Notes: generated by a model from the letters alone, not told the origin. Counted from the stretch's first letter, positions 42,509 through 53,488 are shown. The stretch: DNA of 64,000 bases from JAQGMV01 sp035626595 (GCA_035626595.1 DASPNJ010000090.1:1-64000), one strand, 5' to 3'. Made by a program: numbers and translations.

Positions 42509-44662
42509 GTGACTAAGGCGGATTCAGACGCAGGCGCCTCGCGAGCGCCGCGCGCCGGAAAGAAAGCGACGGCCTCTGCACCGTCGCCGCGAGCAGCGCG
42601 TTCGACAGAGCGCGGCGACGCCGACGTCCGCGCGATCAACAAGGCCACGCGCGAGAAGCTTGTGCATCTGGGCATCGCGCGCCGCTTCGATCTCGTGCTG
42701 CACCTGCCGCTGCGCTACGACGACGAGACGAAGCTCTACCCGATCGCGCAAGCACCCTCGGGCCAGGACGTGCTCGTGGAAGGGCGCGTCGTCGAAACCG
42801 AGGTCAAGTATCGGCCGCGGCGCCAGCTCGTCTCGCACATCGAGGACGGCAGCGGCGTCCTCACGCTGCGCTTCTTCAATTTCTATCCCAGCCAGTTGAA
42901 GCAGCTCGCGCGCGGCGTGCGCGTGCGCGCCTTCGGCGAAGTGCGGCAGGGTTTCTTCGGCGCCGAGGTCGTGCATCCACGCTACAAGGTGGTGCGCGAA
43001 GGCGCGCCGGTGTCGAAAGCGCTGACGCCGGTGTATCCGACGACGGCGGGGCTCAGCCAGGACGTGCTGCGAGGGCTGATCGCGGGCGCCGTTGCGGCAT
43101 CGGAGCTCGCCGACACGCTGCCGCGCGCGCTGCTTGCGCGGCTGCGCCTGCCGCTTTTCGAAGAGGCGGTGAAATTCCTGCACAACCCGCCGCCGGAGGT
43201 GGACCAGGAGGATCTCCAGTCGCGGCGGCATCCGGCGTGGCGGCGCGTGAAGTTCGACGAGCTGCTCGCGCAGCAGCTCTCGATGCGGCTGCACTACCGC
43301 AAGCGCAAGGCGGCGAGCGCGCCGCCGCTCGCGCCGAAGCGCGCGTTGACGGCGCGGCTGCTCGAATCGATCCCATTCGAGCTCACGCGCGCGCAGCGGC
43401 GCGTCGCGGCCGAGATCGAGCGGGATCTCGCGCGAGGCTATCCGATGCAGCGCCTGCTCCAGGGCGACGTCGGCAGCGGCAAGACGATCGTCGCGGCGCT
43501 CGCGGCGCTCCAGGCGATCGAGAACGGCACGCAGGTCGCGGTGATGGCGCCCACGGAGATACTGGCCGAGCAGCACTTCCGCAAATTCGACGCATGGCTC
43601 GCGCCGCTCGGACTGAACGTCACGTGGCTCGCGGGAGGGCTGCGGCGCAAGGAGAAATCGGCGGCAGCGGAGGCGGTCGCCTCCGGGGCGGCGCACATCG
43701 CAGTCGGTACGCATGCACTGTTCCAGGAGGAGGTGAGCTTCAAGGACCTCGCGCTCGCCATCGTGGACGAGCAGCACCGCTTCGGCGTGCACCAGCGGCT
43801 CGCGCTGCGCATGAAAGGCACCGCGAGCGCGGGTGACGCGCAGCCGCACCAGCTCATGATGAGCGCGACGCCGATCCCGCGCACGCTCGCGATGAGCTAC
43901 TACGCGGACCTCGACGTGTCCGTGATCGACGAGATGCCGCCCGGCCGCACGCCGGTCGCGACCAAGCTGATCTCGCACGGCCGACGCGACGAGGTGATCC
44001 AGCGGGTGCGCGACGCCTGTGTCGAGGGCAGTCAGGCGTACTGGGTGTGTCCGCTCATCGAGGAATCGGAAAAGCTCCAACTCGAAACGGCGCTGGAGAC
44101 CTACGCGACCGTGAGCGCGACCTTCCCCGAGCTCAAGATCGGCCTCGTGCACGGCCGCTTGAAAAGCGCCGAGAAAGCGGCCGTGATGGACGCGTTCAAG
44201 GCGGGCGACATCCAGTTGCTGGTGGCGACCACGGTGATCGAAGTCGGCGTGGACGTGCCGAACGCGACGCTGATGGTGATCGAGCACGCCGAGCGCATGG
44301 GCCTCGCCCAGCTTCATCAGCTCCGCGGTCGCGTCGGGCGCGGCTCGCGCGAGAGCGCCTGTATCCTGCTCTACCAGAACCCGCTCACGCCCACCGCGCG
44401 CGAGCGGCTCAAGGTGATTTACGAGAACAACGACGGCTTCGAGGTCGCGCGGCACGATCTTCGCGTGCGCGGACCGGGCGAGCTGCTCGGCGCGCGCCAG
44501 AGCGGCGTGCCGATGCTGCGTTTCGCCGATCTCTCCGCCGATGTCGACCTTCTGGAGGCGGCACGCGACGCGGCCGAGGCGCTGCTGCGCGATGAACCGG
44601 AGGCGGCGCGCGCGCATCTTGCGCGCTGGCTCGGAGGACGGAGCGAGCTGTTGAAGGTTTAA
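42509..44662 (+). CDS. recG: ATP-dependent DNA helicase RecG
   Basis: Reverses stalled replication forks and processes Holliday junctions. It is 717 aa from GTG 42509; the open frame extends upstream, but that leader overlaps the TPR gene. A poorly conserved serine- and alanine-rich lead of about 40 residues precedes the wedge/OB domain. Walker A is GDVGSGKTIVAAL, the DExH-type box is IVDEQHRFG, motif III is MSATPIPRTLAM, and motif VI is QLRGRVGRGSRES. Length and motif order match RecG. Confidence 0.95.
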   Translation: MTKADSDAGASRAPRAGKKATASAPSPRAARSTERGDADVRAINKATREKLVHLGIARRFDLVLHLPLRYDDETKLYPIAQAPSGQDVLVEGRVVETEVKYRPRRQLVSHIEDGSGVLTLRFFNFYPSQLKQLARGVRVRAFGEVRQGFFGAEVVHPRYKVVREGAPVSKALTPVYPTTAGLSQDVLRGLIAGAVAASELADTLPRALLARLRLPLFEEAVKFLHNPPPEVDQEDLQSRRHPAWRRVKFDELLAQQLSMRLHYRKRKAASAPPLAPKRALTARLLESIPFELTRAQRRVAAEIERDLARGYPMQRLLQGDVGSGKTIVAALAALQAIENGTQVAVMAPTEILAEQHFRKFDAWLAPLGLNVTWLAGGLRRKEKSAAAEAVASGAAHIAVGTHALFQEEVSFKDLALAIVDEQHRFGVHQRLALRMKGTASAGDAQPHQLMMSATPIPRTLAMSYYADLDVSVIDEMPPGRTPVATKLISHGRRDEVIQRVRDACVEGSQAYWVCPLIEESEKLQLETALETYATVSATFPELKIGLVHGRLKSAEKAAVMDAFKAGDIQLLVATTVIEVGVDVPNATLMVIEHAERMGLAQLHQLRGRVGRGSRESACILLYQNPLTPTARERLKVIYENNDGFEVARHDLRVRGPGELLGARQSGVPMLRFADLSADVDLLEAARDAAEALLRDEPEAARAHLARWLGGRSELLKV

Positions 44663-44663
44663 C

Positions 44664-44719
44664 CGTAGGGTGGGTCGGAGACCCACCGCAAGCCGGTGCG
44701 CCATTGGCGCACCCTACGC
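44664..44719. repeat. GTAGGGTGCGCC-family compound element
   Basis: Two hairpins in series: GGGTGGGTCGGAGACCCACC and GGTGCGCCATTGGCGCACC, bounded by CGTAGGG and CCCTACG. The whole segment is itself an inverted repeat. It lies between recG and ubiC. Confidence 0.75.
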
Positions 44720-44726
44720 GAATCGA

Positions 44727-45263
44727 ATGACGTCACGACTTCACGATGCTTACTGGCGCACTGCGCCGACCACGGCCGGGCGCTATCGGCCCTGGCTCAC
44801 CGATCGCGGCTCGCTCACCGCGCGCATCGCGGCGCGGTGTCCAGGCGTGTGGGTGAAGGTGGTATTCCAGGGGCTGCGGCGGCCCGACCGCGACGAGCGC
44901 TTCATGTTTGCGGACGCCGGTCGTTCGCGCGTGCTGGTGCGCGAGGTGTTCCTGTACTGCGGCGATACGCCCGTCGTGTTCGCGCACACGGTGCTCGATC
45001 CGCGCGATCTCCGCGGCCCCTGGCGCAGCGTTGCCGGCCTCGGGCACAGACCACTCGGAGCAGCGCTCTTTGCCGACGCACGCATCGAGCGCCACCCGCT
45101 CAAGAGCCGCAAGATCGGCTGGCATCACGAGCTGCATCGCCGGTTGAGCGCGCACGTGCGAGACGCTCCACGCGCGCTGTGGGCGAGACGCTCGCTATTC
45201 CGGCTGCATAATTCACCTATACTCGTGACCGAAGTGTTCCTACCGGAGATTCTCAGCCTGTGA
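44727..45263 (+). CDS. ubiC: Chorismate-pyruvate lyase
   Basis: Splits chorismate into 4-hydroxybenzoate and pyruvate, the first step of ubiquinone synthesis. It is 178 aa from ATG 44727. The WLTDRGSLTARI stretch, VREVFLYCGDTPVVFAHTV (active-site region) and RPLGAALF fit UbiC, and the C-terminal LLTEVFLP-type motif is present as ILVTEVFLPE. It overlaps ubiA by 4 bases, forming ubiC-ubiA-ubiD. Confidence 0.93.
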   Translation: MTSRLHDAYWRTAPTTAGRYRPWLTDRGSLTARIAARCPGVWVKVVFQGLRRPDRDERFMFADAGRSRVLVREVFLYCGDTPVVFAHTVLDPRDLRGPWRSVAGLGHRPLGAALFADARIERHPLKSRKIGWHHELHRRLSAHVRDAPRALWARRSLFRLHNSPILVTEVFLPEILSL

Positions 45264-46141
45264 CGCTCGTCGAGCGGTTGGATGCGTATGAGCGGCTGCT
45301 TCGGCTCGACAAGCCGATCGGAATCCTGCTGCTGCTGTGGCCGGCGCTGTGGGGGTTGTGGCTCGCCGCATACGGCTTCCCCGATCCCGACATCCTGATC
45401 ATCTTCGTCACCGGCACCGTGCTCATGCGCTCGGGCGGCTGCGCCGTGAACGACTTCGCGGACCGCGACTACGACCCGTACGTCGAGCGCACGAAGGACC
45501 GGCCGGTCGCGGCGCGGCTGGTGCGGCCATGGGAAGCGCTCGCGATCGCGGGCGCTCTGTTCCTCTGCGCATTCGTGCTGGTGCTTCAGTTGAACCGCAT
45601 GACGGTGATGCTCGCGTTCGTCGCGCTGGCCCTCACCGTGATCTATCCGTTTCTGAAGCGCGCGTTCTCGTTTCCGCAGGCGTGGCTCGGCATCGCGTTC
45701 GGGTTCTCGATCCCGATGGCGTATGCGGCGCAATACGGCAAGCTCGTGCCGGTCGCGTGGGTGCTGATGATCGCCAATATGTTCTGGGCGATCGCCTACG
45801 ACACCGAATACGCGATGGTCGATCGCGAGGACGACAAGCGGCTGGGCCTCAAGTCGTCCGCGATCCTGCTCGGCAAGTACGACGTGGCGGGTGTCATCGG
45901 CAGCCACCTGATCTTCCTCGTCATGCTCGTCGCAATCGGCGCCTGGCAGTTCATGGGGCCGCTCTACTACGTCGGGATCCTCACCGCGGCCGTCCTCGTC
46001 GGCTACCAGTACAGCCTGATCGCGTCGCGCGAGCGCGACGCCTGCTTCAGGGCATTCCTCAATAACAACTGGGTGGGGCTCGCGATATTCGCCGGCATCT
46101 TCGCCGACCTCACCTGGCGCATGTACCTGAAGAACCTCTGA
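45260..46141 (+). CDS. ubiA: 4-hydroxybenzoate octaprenyltransferase
   Basis: Membrane enzyme that attaches the polyprenyl tail to 4-hydroxybenzoate. It is 293 aa with about eight membrane helices. The two aspartate-rich, Mg-prenyl-diphosphate motifs are NDFADRDYD and DTEYAMVDREDD. The GTG start overlaps the ubiC stop, and VKxRPVA-type TKDRPVAARL follows the first motif. It uses the UbiC product and feeds UbiD. Confidence 0.96.
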   Translation: MTLVERLDAYERLLRLDKPIGILLLLWPALWGLWLAAYGFPDPDILIIFVTGTVLMRSGGCAVNDFADRDYDPYVERTKDRPVAARLVRPWEALAIAGALFLCAFVLVLQLNRMTVMLAFVALALTVIYPFLKRAFSFPQAWLGIAFGFSIPMAYAAQYGKLVPVAWVLMIANMFWAIAYDTEYAMVDREDDKRLGLKSSAILLGKYDVAGVIGSHLIFLVMLVAIGAWQFMGPLYYVGILTAAVLVGYQYSLIASRERDACFRAFLNNNWVGLAIFAGIFADLTWRMYLKNL

Positions 46142-46155
46142 GCGGTTTTCCGGCG

Positions 46156-47619
46156 ATGCATTACGCGGATCTCCGCGGCTTCATCGAACGGCTGGAGTCG
46201 CTCGGCGAGTTGAAGCGCGTCCGCGTCGAGGTCGATCCCTGCCTCGAGATGACGGAGATCTGCGACCGCGTGCTCAAAGCGGGCGGTCCGGCGCTCCTTT
46301 TCGAGCGGCCAAAAGGCCATTCCATGCCGGTGCTCGCGAACCTCTTCGGCACGCCGCGGCGGGTCGCGCTGGGCATGGGCCGCGAGTCGGTGGAGGCGCT
46401 GCGCGAGCTGGGTCAGCTCCTCGCGTACCTCAAGGAGCCCGAGCCGCCGAAAGGGCTGCGCGATGCGTGGGCGAAGCTTCCGCTCCTGAAGCAGGTGCTC
46501 TCGATGGAGCCGCGCACGGTGCGCTCGGCGCCGTGCCAGGAAGTCGTCACCGAGAGCGCCGACGTCGATCTGTCGAAGCTCCCGATCCAGACGTGCTGGC
46601 CGGGCGACGCCGGGCCGCTGATCACGTGGGGCCTCACCGTAACGCGCGGTCCCCAGAAGAAGCGCCAGAACCTCGGCATCTACCGCCAGCAGGTGATCGG
46701 ACCCAACAGGGTGATCATGCGCTGGCTCGCGCACCGCGGCGGCGCGCTCGACTACCGCGATTTCCGCCTCGCGCATCCGCGTACGCCGTTCCCGGTGGCC
46801 GTCGCGCTGGGCGCCGATCCCGCGACCATGCTCGGCGCCGTCACGCCCGTTCCCGACACGCTGAGCGAATATCAGTTCGCGGGCCTGCTGCGCGGCGCGA
46901 AAACCGCGATCGTGAAATGCACGCTGCACGACCTCTACGTGCCGGCCGGCAGCGAGATCGTGCTGGAAGGCCATATCCATCCCGACGACACGGCACTCGA
47001 AGGCCCGTTCGGCGACCACACCGGCTACTACAACGAGCAGGATCGCTTTCCGGTATTCACCATCGAGCGCATCACGATGCGCCGCGAGCCGATCTACCAC
47101 ACGACCTATACGGGCAAGCCGCCCGACGAGCCGGCGGTGCTCGGCGTCGCATTGAACGAGGTGTTCGTGCCGCTGCTGGCGAGGCAGTTTCCGGAGATCG
47201 TGGATTTCCACCTGCCGCCGGAAGGTTGCTCTTATCGCATCGCGTGCGTCTCGATCCGCAAGCAGTACCCCGGCCACGCGAAGCGCGTCATGTTCGGCAT
47301 CTGGTCCTATTTGCGCCAGTTCATGTACACGAAGTTCATCATCGTGACCGACGACGACGTGAACGTCCGTGACTGGAAGGAAGTGATCTGGGCGCTCACC
47401 ACGCGCGTCGATCCGCGGCGCGACACGCTGATTGCGGACGCAACGCCGATCGATTACCTGGATTTCGCGAGTCCGGTCGCCGGTCTCGGCTCCAAGATGG
47501 GTATCGACGCCACGAACAAGTGGCCCGAAGAGACCGATCGCAAGTGGGGCACGCCGCTCGCGATGAGCGCGGACGTGAAATCGCGTGTGGACGCGATGTG
47601 GAAGGACCTCGGCTTGTGA
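46156..47619 (+). CDS. ubiD: 3-octaprenyl-4-hydroxybenzoate carboxy-lyase
   Basis: Prenylated-FMN decarboxylase that removes the carboxyl group of prenylated 4-hydroxybenzoate. It is 487 aa and starts MHYADLRGFIERLESLGELK. Conserved blocks are NLGIYRQQVIGPNRVIMRW (prFMN site), EGPFGDHTGYYNEQ with the catalytic acidic residues, and IVTDDDVNVRDWKEV. It lies 14 bases after ubiA. The UbiX partner that makes prFMN is not in this window. Confidence 0.96.
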   Translation: MHYADLRGFIERLESLGELKRVRVEVDPCLEMTEICDRVLKAGGPALLFERPKGHSMPVLANLFGTPRRVALGMGRESVEALRELGQLLAYLKEPEPPKGLRDAWAKLPLLKQVLSMEPRTVRSAPCQEVVTESADVDLSKLPIQTCWPGDAGPLITWGLTVTRGPQKKRQNLGIYRQQVIGPNRVIMRWLAHRGGALDYRDFRLAHPRTPFPVAVALGADPATMLGAVTPVPDTLSEYQFAGLLRGAKTAIVKCTLHDLYVPAGSEIVLEGHIHPDDTALEGPFGDHTGYYNEQDRFPVFTIERITMRREPIYHTTYTGKPPDEPAVLGVALNEVFVPLLARQFPEIVDFHLPPEGCSYRIACVSIRKQYPGHAKRVMFGIWSYLRQFMYTKFIIVTDDDVNVRDWKEVIWALTTRVDPRRDTLIADATPIDYLDFASPVAGLGSKMGIDATNKWPEETDRKWGTPLAMSADVKSRVDAMWKDLGL

Positions 47620-47620
47620 C

Positions 47621-47645
47621 GTAGTGCGCAAATTGCGCACCCTAC
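47621..47645. repeat. GTAGGGTGCGCC-family element, short form
   Basis: GTAGTGCGCAAATTGCGCACCCTAC forms a compact hairpin between the convergent ubiD and dacB genes and may end both transcripts. Confidence 0.65.
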
Positions 47646-47651
47646 GAATCA

Positions 47652-49061
47652 TTACGGCCGCCTATAAACCCACCGCAGCAGCGCGTCCTGCGCCGCCTGC
47701 GCGTTGCCGGCATTTGGATGGTTGACCATGAAGACCACGACGACGCGGCGCCCGCGTGCGTCGAGCACGTACCCCGCGATCGCGCGCACGCCGTTGAGCG
47801 TGCCGCCCTTGATGTGCGCGTGGCCCGCGATATCCGCTTCCTTGAGGCGCTTGCGCATCGTGCCGTCCGCCGCGACGATCGGCATCGACGCGATGAATTC
47901 CGGCATGACCGGGCTTCGGAACGCGTCGAGCAGCATCTCGCCCATGCCGCGCGCGCTGATACGCTCCGTGCGCGAAAGCCCCGAGCCGTTCTCCATCGCG
48001 AGCTCGGGCATCGGCATGCCTTTCTGCGCGAGCCACTGGCGGATCACCGCGCGCGCCTTGTCCGCGGTGCCGGGCGTGCCGGCGCCGACCGCCCCGAGCG
48101 TGAGAAACAACTGGCGCGCCATCACGTTGTTGCTGAATTTGTTGATGTCGCGGATCACCTCGGACAGCGCCGGGGAGCGCGCGCCCGCGAGCAGCCGCGC
48201 GCCGGGTGCCTGACCGTCGCGCACGGCGCCGGTGAGCGTGCCGCCGAGGTCCTTCCAGAGCTGGGTGAAGAGCGCTGCCGCGTAGGCGCGGTGGGAGAGC
48301 AGGCTGAAGCTGCGCGTGCGCTCGCCGCACTCGCGCGCGTAGCCGCCCGAGATGACGAGCCGGGCGGCGTCCGTGTTGCCCTGCGCTTCGAACTTGAGCT
48401 TCGCCACCCAGTCGCCGCATGGACCTTCGGTGAGCGTCACGTGGTTGACGAGCTGTATCGCGTCGATGCGCGGCTCGACGACGAGGCGCACGCCGCGCGC
48501 ATCCGGCTCCGGCACGAACTGGACCGTGATCGCCTTGAAGTTGACGAGCAGCGCATCGGGGCCGGTGTTGTACGGCCGGATCGGCTCGCCGTCGAAGCGC
48601 GCGGGATCGTAATCTTCCGTCCAGAAGTAGCTGCGGTCGAGCAGTACGTCGCCGCGGATCTCGCGCAGCCCGCGCGCACGCAGGTTTCGCAGGAGCAGCC
48701 AGAAGTTCTCCAGCGTGAGCTTCGGGTCTCCGGCGCCTTTGATGACGAGGCTCCCATCGAGCACCTCGTTGCGTATCGGACCGGTGGCGTGCACCTCGGT
48801 CGTCCATGTAAATGCGGGACCGAGCAGCTCCAGCGCGGCGTAGGTCGTGACGAGCTTCATCGTGGACGCGGGATTGAGCGCGCGTTCCGCCGCATGCGTC
48901 ATCAGAGGCTTCTCTGCGCCCACTTCGTGCAGGTACAGACCGACGCTCCCATCCGGAATGGCGCCGGCCGCCAGCGCTTGCGCGACCGGCGGCGGCAGCG
49001 CAGCGTGCACGCTCCACGACACGGCGAGCAGCAGCAGAAGGCGCCACGACACGCGAATCAC
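47652..49061 (-). CDS. dacB: D-alanyl-D-alanine carboxypeptidase/endopeptidase (PBP4)
   Basis: Periplasmic class C penicillin-binding protein that trims and cleaves peptidoglycan peptides. It is 469 aa from GTG 49061, which overlaps the bioA stop; another GTG lies 9 bases inside. The signal is SWRLLLLLAVSWSVHAALPP. The catalytic SxxK is STMK in NPASTMKLVTTY, SxN is SNN in NKFSNNVMARQ, and the third motif is KGGT (HIKGGTLNGV) instead of the usual KTG. Family domains II and III are present between the first two motifs. Confidence 0.92.
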   Translation of the reverse strand: MIRVSWRLLLLLAVSWSVHAALPPPVAQALAAGAIPDGSVGLYLHEVGAEKPLMTHAAERALNPASTMKLVTTYAALELLGPAFTWTTEVHATGPIRNEVLDGSLVIKGAGDPKLTLENFWLLLRNLRARGLREIRGDVLLDRSYFWTEDYDPARFDGEPIRPYNTGPDALLVNFKAITVQFVPEPDARGVRLVVEPRIDAIQLVNHVTLTEGPCGDWVAKLKFEAQGNTDAARLVISGGYARECGERTRSFSLLSHRAYAAALFTQLWKDLGGTLTGAVRDGQAPGARLLAGARSPALSEVIRDINKFSNNVMARQLFLTLGAVGAGTPGTADKARAVIRQWLAQKGMPMPELAMENGSGLSRTERISARGMGEMLLDAFRSPVMPEFIASMPIVAADGTMRKRLKEADIAGHAHIKGGTLNGVRAIAGYVLDARGRRVVVVFMVNHPNAGNAQAAQDALLRWVYRRP

Positions 49062-50383
49062 GCGATCGATTCTACGATCTCGAGCGTGCGCTCGACGAGA
49101 AGCGCCTGCTCCTCGTCGGTGATGACGTACGGCGGCATGAAGTAGACCGTCGAGCCGATCGGCCGCAGGAGGATCTCGCGCGCAAGTCCTGCTTCGAAGA
49201 TGCGCCGCCCGGCCTGCGGGTCGTCGCTCGCCATCTCGAACGCCCAGATCATCCCGGTGTTGCGGAAGTGGCGCACCCGTGCATGCGTGGCGAGCGCGCG
49301 GCAGCGCTCGTTGATCGCTGCGGACCGCGCGCGATTCGCGGTGATCACGTCTTCGTCTTCGAAAATGTCGAGCGTCGCGAGCGCTGCACGGCACGCGAGC
49401 GCATTCCCGGTGTAGGAGTGCGAGTGCAGGAATCCGCGCGTCACCGCATCGTCATAGAAGGCGCCGTAGATCGCCTCGCGCGTGAGCACCACCGACAGCG
49501 GCAGATAGCCGCCCGTGATGCCTTTCGAGAGGCAGAGGAAATCCGGCGTGATCCCCGCCTGCTGATGCGCGAAGAACGTGCCGGTGCGGCCAAAGCCGGT
49601 CATGATCTCGTCGGCGATCAGGTGCACGCCGTACCGGTCGCAGATCTCGCGTGCCCGCTCGAGGTATGCGGCGTCGTACATCGCCATACCGGTCGCGCCC
49701 TGCACCAGCGGCTCGACGATCAACGCAGCCGTGCGCTCGTGGTGCGCTTCGAGATGCCGCTCCAGCGCTGCCGCGCACCGCAGCGCGAAATCAGCCGCGG
49801 ATTCGCCCTGCTCCGCGCGCCGCCAGTCGGGACTCGGCACCTGTGCGCTCGGGCGGAGGAGCGGTGCGTACGTGTCCTTGAACAGCGCGACGTCGGTTAC
49901 GCAGAGCGCGCCGAGCGTCTCGCCGTGGTAGCTCCCGGCAAGGCTCACGAATTCGGTTTTGCGCGGCCGCCCGCTGTTGCGCCAGTAGTGGAAGCTCATC
50001 TTCAGCGCGATCTCGGTCGCAGAGGCGCCGTCGCTGCCGTAGAAGCAGTGTCCGAGCACGCCGCCCGTTGCGCGTGAGAGCCGCTCCGAGAGCTCGACGA
50101 CCGGTGCGTGCGTGAAGCCGGCGAGCATCACGTGTTCGAGCCGCGAAAGCTGATCGGTGATCGCGGCGTTGATGCGCCGGTTCGCATGACCGAAGAGGTT
50201 CACCCACCACGAGCTCACCGCATCCAGATAGCGGCGCCCGTCGCAGTCGTAGAGCCAGCAGCCCTGCGCGCGCGAGATCGGAACGAGCGGCAGCGTCTCG
50301 TGCTGCTTCATCTGCGTACACGGATGCCACACGGCTTCGAGGCTGCGCTTTAGCAGCATGTCATTGCGAGTGCTAGTTTGCAT
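49058..50383 (-). CDS. bioA: Adenosylmethionine-8-amino-7-oxononanoate aminotransferase
   Basis: PLP enzyme of biotin synthesis that converts KAPA to DAPA with SAM as amino donor. It is 441 aa. The VSSWWVNLFGH substrate-binding tryptophans, GSDGASATEIALK, LIADEIMTGFGRTG and the PLP lysine in CLSKGITGGYLPLS are all present. bioF, bioD and bioB are not adjacent. It overlaps dacB by 4 bases, so the pair is probably co-transcribed. Confidence 0.96.
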   Translation of the reverse strand: MQTSTRNDMLLKRSLEAVWHPCTQMKQHETLPLVPISRAQGCWLYDCDGRRYLDAVSSWWVNLFGHANRRINAAITDQLSRLEHVMLAGFTHAPVVELSERLSRATGGVLGHCFYGSDGASATEIALKMSFHYWRNSGRPRKTEFVSLAGSYHGETLGALCVTDVALFKDTYAPLLRPSAQVPSPDWRRAEQGESAADFALRCAAALERHLEAHHERTAALIVEPLVQGATGMAMYDAAYLERAREICDRYGVHLIADEIMTGFGRTGTFFAHQQAGITPDFLCLSKGITGGYLPLSVVLTREAIYGAFYDDAVTRGFLHSHSYTGNALACRAALATLDIFEDEDVITANRARSAAINERCRALATHARVRHFRNTGMIWAFEMASDDPQAGRRIFEAGLAREILLRPIGSTVYFMPPYVITDEEQALLVERTLEIVESIA

Positions 50384-50464
50384 TTCTAGATTCGCGCGGG
50401 GTACTTTCCGACTGGCATCGAGCTTGCTTTTTCATCGACAAGTCCAAGGAGACGCTCAGGTCTT

Positions 50465-51112
50465 ATGCGTATTCTCGAACGAATCGAAGATCAGGTTGCA
50501 TCGACCAACCTGCCGCTCGTCGGCATCACCCTCGCGGCGGTGCCCTGTCCCGATACGCCCGTCATACTCACACTGCACTGGCACGGCTTCATCAAGGAGA
50601 AGCTCGTCGACGTAGAGGAAGCCGAAGCAGTGTCATTTACGCCGATTCCCAGCTCCGCGCTCCAGTTGAACGACCGATGGCGCAGCCTGATCGCGGTCGA
50701 TCGTGCTGCCATGGAAGCCGCGTGGGAGCTCGGCGCATGGGATGTCGCGCGCGCGGAGCGCCCGGGATGCATGCGGCCCGGTGCGCCGTCGACCGAAGCG
50801 CTCGAATGCCTGCAGGCATTCGGCGCCTTCCCGTACGGCATCAACGGCAACCAGGTCGTGGTGTCCGACGCACCCGACGCCGACGATCTCGTGCAACTCG
50901 CGGCGCAGCGCGGTTATCTCATGTGGATTTTCAGACCCGTCAAAGGCGGGATCTGGGCCGAGTACGCGGAGGATGCGACGCTTGGCCCCGAGGGCGCCCG
51001 CAGCGGCCCGTGTCCGCACCGACCGATTCCTCCGGTGTGCGACGGCAAGCGGGAAACCATCTACCGTTTCGGCGTTCCCATCTCCTCCAGCGGCATCGTG
51101 CTCGACAGCTAG
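50465..51112 (+). CDS. Conserved hypothetical protein, 215 aa
   Basis: No recognised domain. It starts MRILERIEDQVASTNLPLVG. It is soluble, without signal peptide or membrane segments, and has seven cysteines, two in GARSGPCPHRP and PPVCDGKRE near the C-terminus, which might form a metal site. The cysteine-histidine cluster is only suggestive. The codon pattern is typical of its neighbours, and the frame is free of stops over its full length, so it is probably real. It is followed by a gap of about 200 bases and groESL. Confidence 0.7.
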   Translation: MRILERIEDQVASTNLPLVGITLAAVPCPDTPVILTLHWHGFIKEKLVDVEEAEAVSFTPIPSSALQLNDRWRSLIAVDRAAMEAAWELGAWDVARAERPGCMRPGAPSTEALECLQAFGAFPYGINGNQVVVSDAPDADDLVQLAAQRGYLMWIFRPVKGGIWAEYAEDATLGPEGARSGPCPHRPIPPVCDGKRETIYRFGVPISSSGIVLDS

Positions 51113-51212
51113 GGCCCGGTTCGCCGTCGCCTCCTGACAGCTAGTTAGCACATACTCACGTCGGTAAGAGCCGGTTTGCTCAGGCAAAACCGGCGTGACC
51201 CGCTGTCTCCCG

Positions 51213-51267
51213 TTGAAATCGGGCGGCTTCGCCCTTATCATTGGCACTCGCCAAACCCGAGTGCTAA
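51213..51267 (+). promoter_or_regulatory. groESL promoter with CIRCE operator
   Basis: TTGAAA (51213-51218) and TATCAT (51236-51241) are spaced by 17 bases. The CIRCE inverted repeat TTGGCACTC-N9-GAGTGCTAA (51241-51267) follows and differs from consensus at one base in the left arm. It places groESL under the HrcA repressor. TTGAAA could also act as part of a sigma-32 -35 box, so both controls are possible. Confidence 0.92.
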
Positions 51268-51320
51268 CAATCGGGCAAGGCTTCCAGTTTCAACCCAACC
51301 GTTTCAGAGGAGATTGCAGA

Positions 51321-51611
51321 ATGAAAATTCGTCCGTTGCACGACCGTATCATCGTGAAGCGGCTGGAAGAAGAGCGTAAGACTGCCTCCGGCATCGTCAT
51401 CCCCGACACCGCCGCCGAGAAGCCCGACCAAGGTGAGGTCAAGGCCGTCGGCAAAGGCAAAGTCAACGATGACGGCAAAGTCCGCACGCTCGACGTGAAA
51501 GTCGGCGATCGCGTGCTCTTCGGCAAGTACTCGGGCCAGACCGTCAAGGTCGAAGGCGAAGAGCTGCTCGTGATGCGCGAAGAAGACATCATGGGCGTGA
51601 TCGAGTCCTAA
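51321..51611 (+). CDS. groES: Co-chaperonin GroES
   Basis: Seven-membered lid of the GroEL folding chamber. It is 96 aa and starts MKIRPLHDRIIVKRLEEERK. The mobile loop ERKTASGIVIPDTAAEK, the GxG turn and the conserved C-terminal MREEDIMGVIE are intact. The strong GAGGAG is 10 bases before the ATG. The open frame continues upstream across the CIRCE, but that part is leader. Induced by heat through the promoter at 51213. Confidence 0.98.
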   Translation: MKIRPLHDRIIVKRLEEERKTASGIVIPDTAAEKPDQGEVKAVGKGKVNDDGKVRTLDVKVGDRVLFGKYSGQTVKVEGEELLVMREEDIMGVIES

Positions 51612-51645
51612 TTCCCGCCCCTACACAGAACCAGGAGAACTCCAC

Positions 51646-53289
<1,644 letters not shown>

Positions 53290-53345
53290 CGCACTGCGTT
53301 ACATGTTTGCCACCCAGCCCTCCCCTCTGGGATGGGCGCGGTACA

Positions 53346-53401
53346 CGAACAGAGGGAAACCGAAAGGTTTCCCTCCGTTACCTCCCTTCCTTCGGCTGCC
53401 T
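53346..53401. repeat. Dispersed hairpin repeat (copy 2 of 2)
   Basis: It begins ACGAACAGAGGGAAACC and ends TTTCCCTCCGTTACCTCCCTT then CCTTCGGCT, matching both ends of the segment at 5631-5706, but the inner hairpin is shorter. It lies between groEL and its terminator. Confidence 0.6.
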
Positions 53402-53423
53402 ACCGGCAACAGAGGCAGAAACG

Positions 53424-53451
53424 AAAAAGCCCCGCTTCGGCGGGGCTTTTT
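53424..53451 (+). terminator. groESL intrinsic terminator
   Basis: AAAAAGCCCCGC (53424-53435) pairs perfectly with GCGGGGCTTTTT (53440-53451) around a TTCG loop. A- and T-rich flanks on both sides make it likely to work in both directions, which would also serve the leftward gene at 53489. Confidence 0.92.
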
Positions 53452-53458
53452 CTTTGAC

Positions 53459-53484
53459 GTCATTCCCGCGCAGGCGGGAATGCA
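53459..53484. repeat. ATTCCCGC-GCGGGAAT hairpin element
   Basis: CATTCCCGC (53461-53469) and GGCGGGAATG form a hairpin around GCA. This resembles short dispersed palindromes common in proteobacterial intergenic DNA. It immediately follows the stop of the leftward gene at 53489. A partial CATTCCCG recurs at 53513. Confidence 0.65.
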
Positions 53485-53488
53485 GAGC

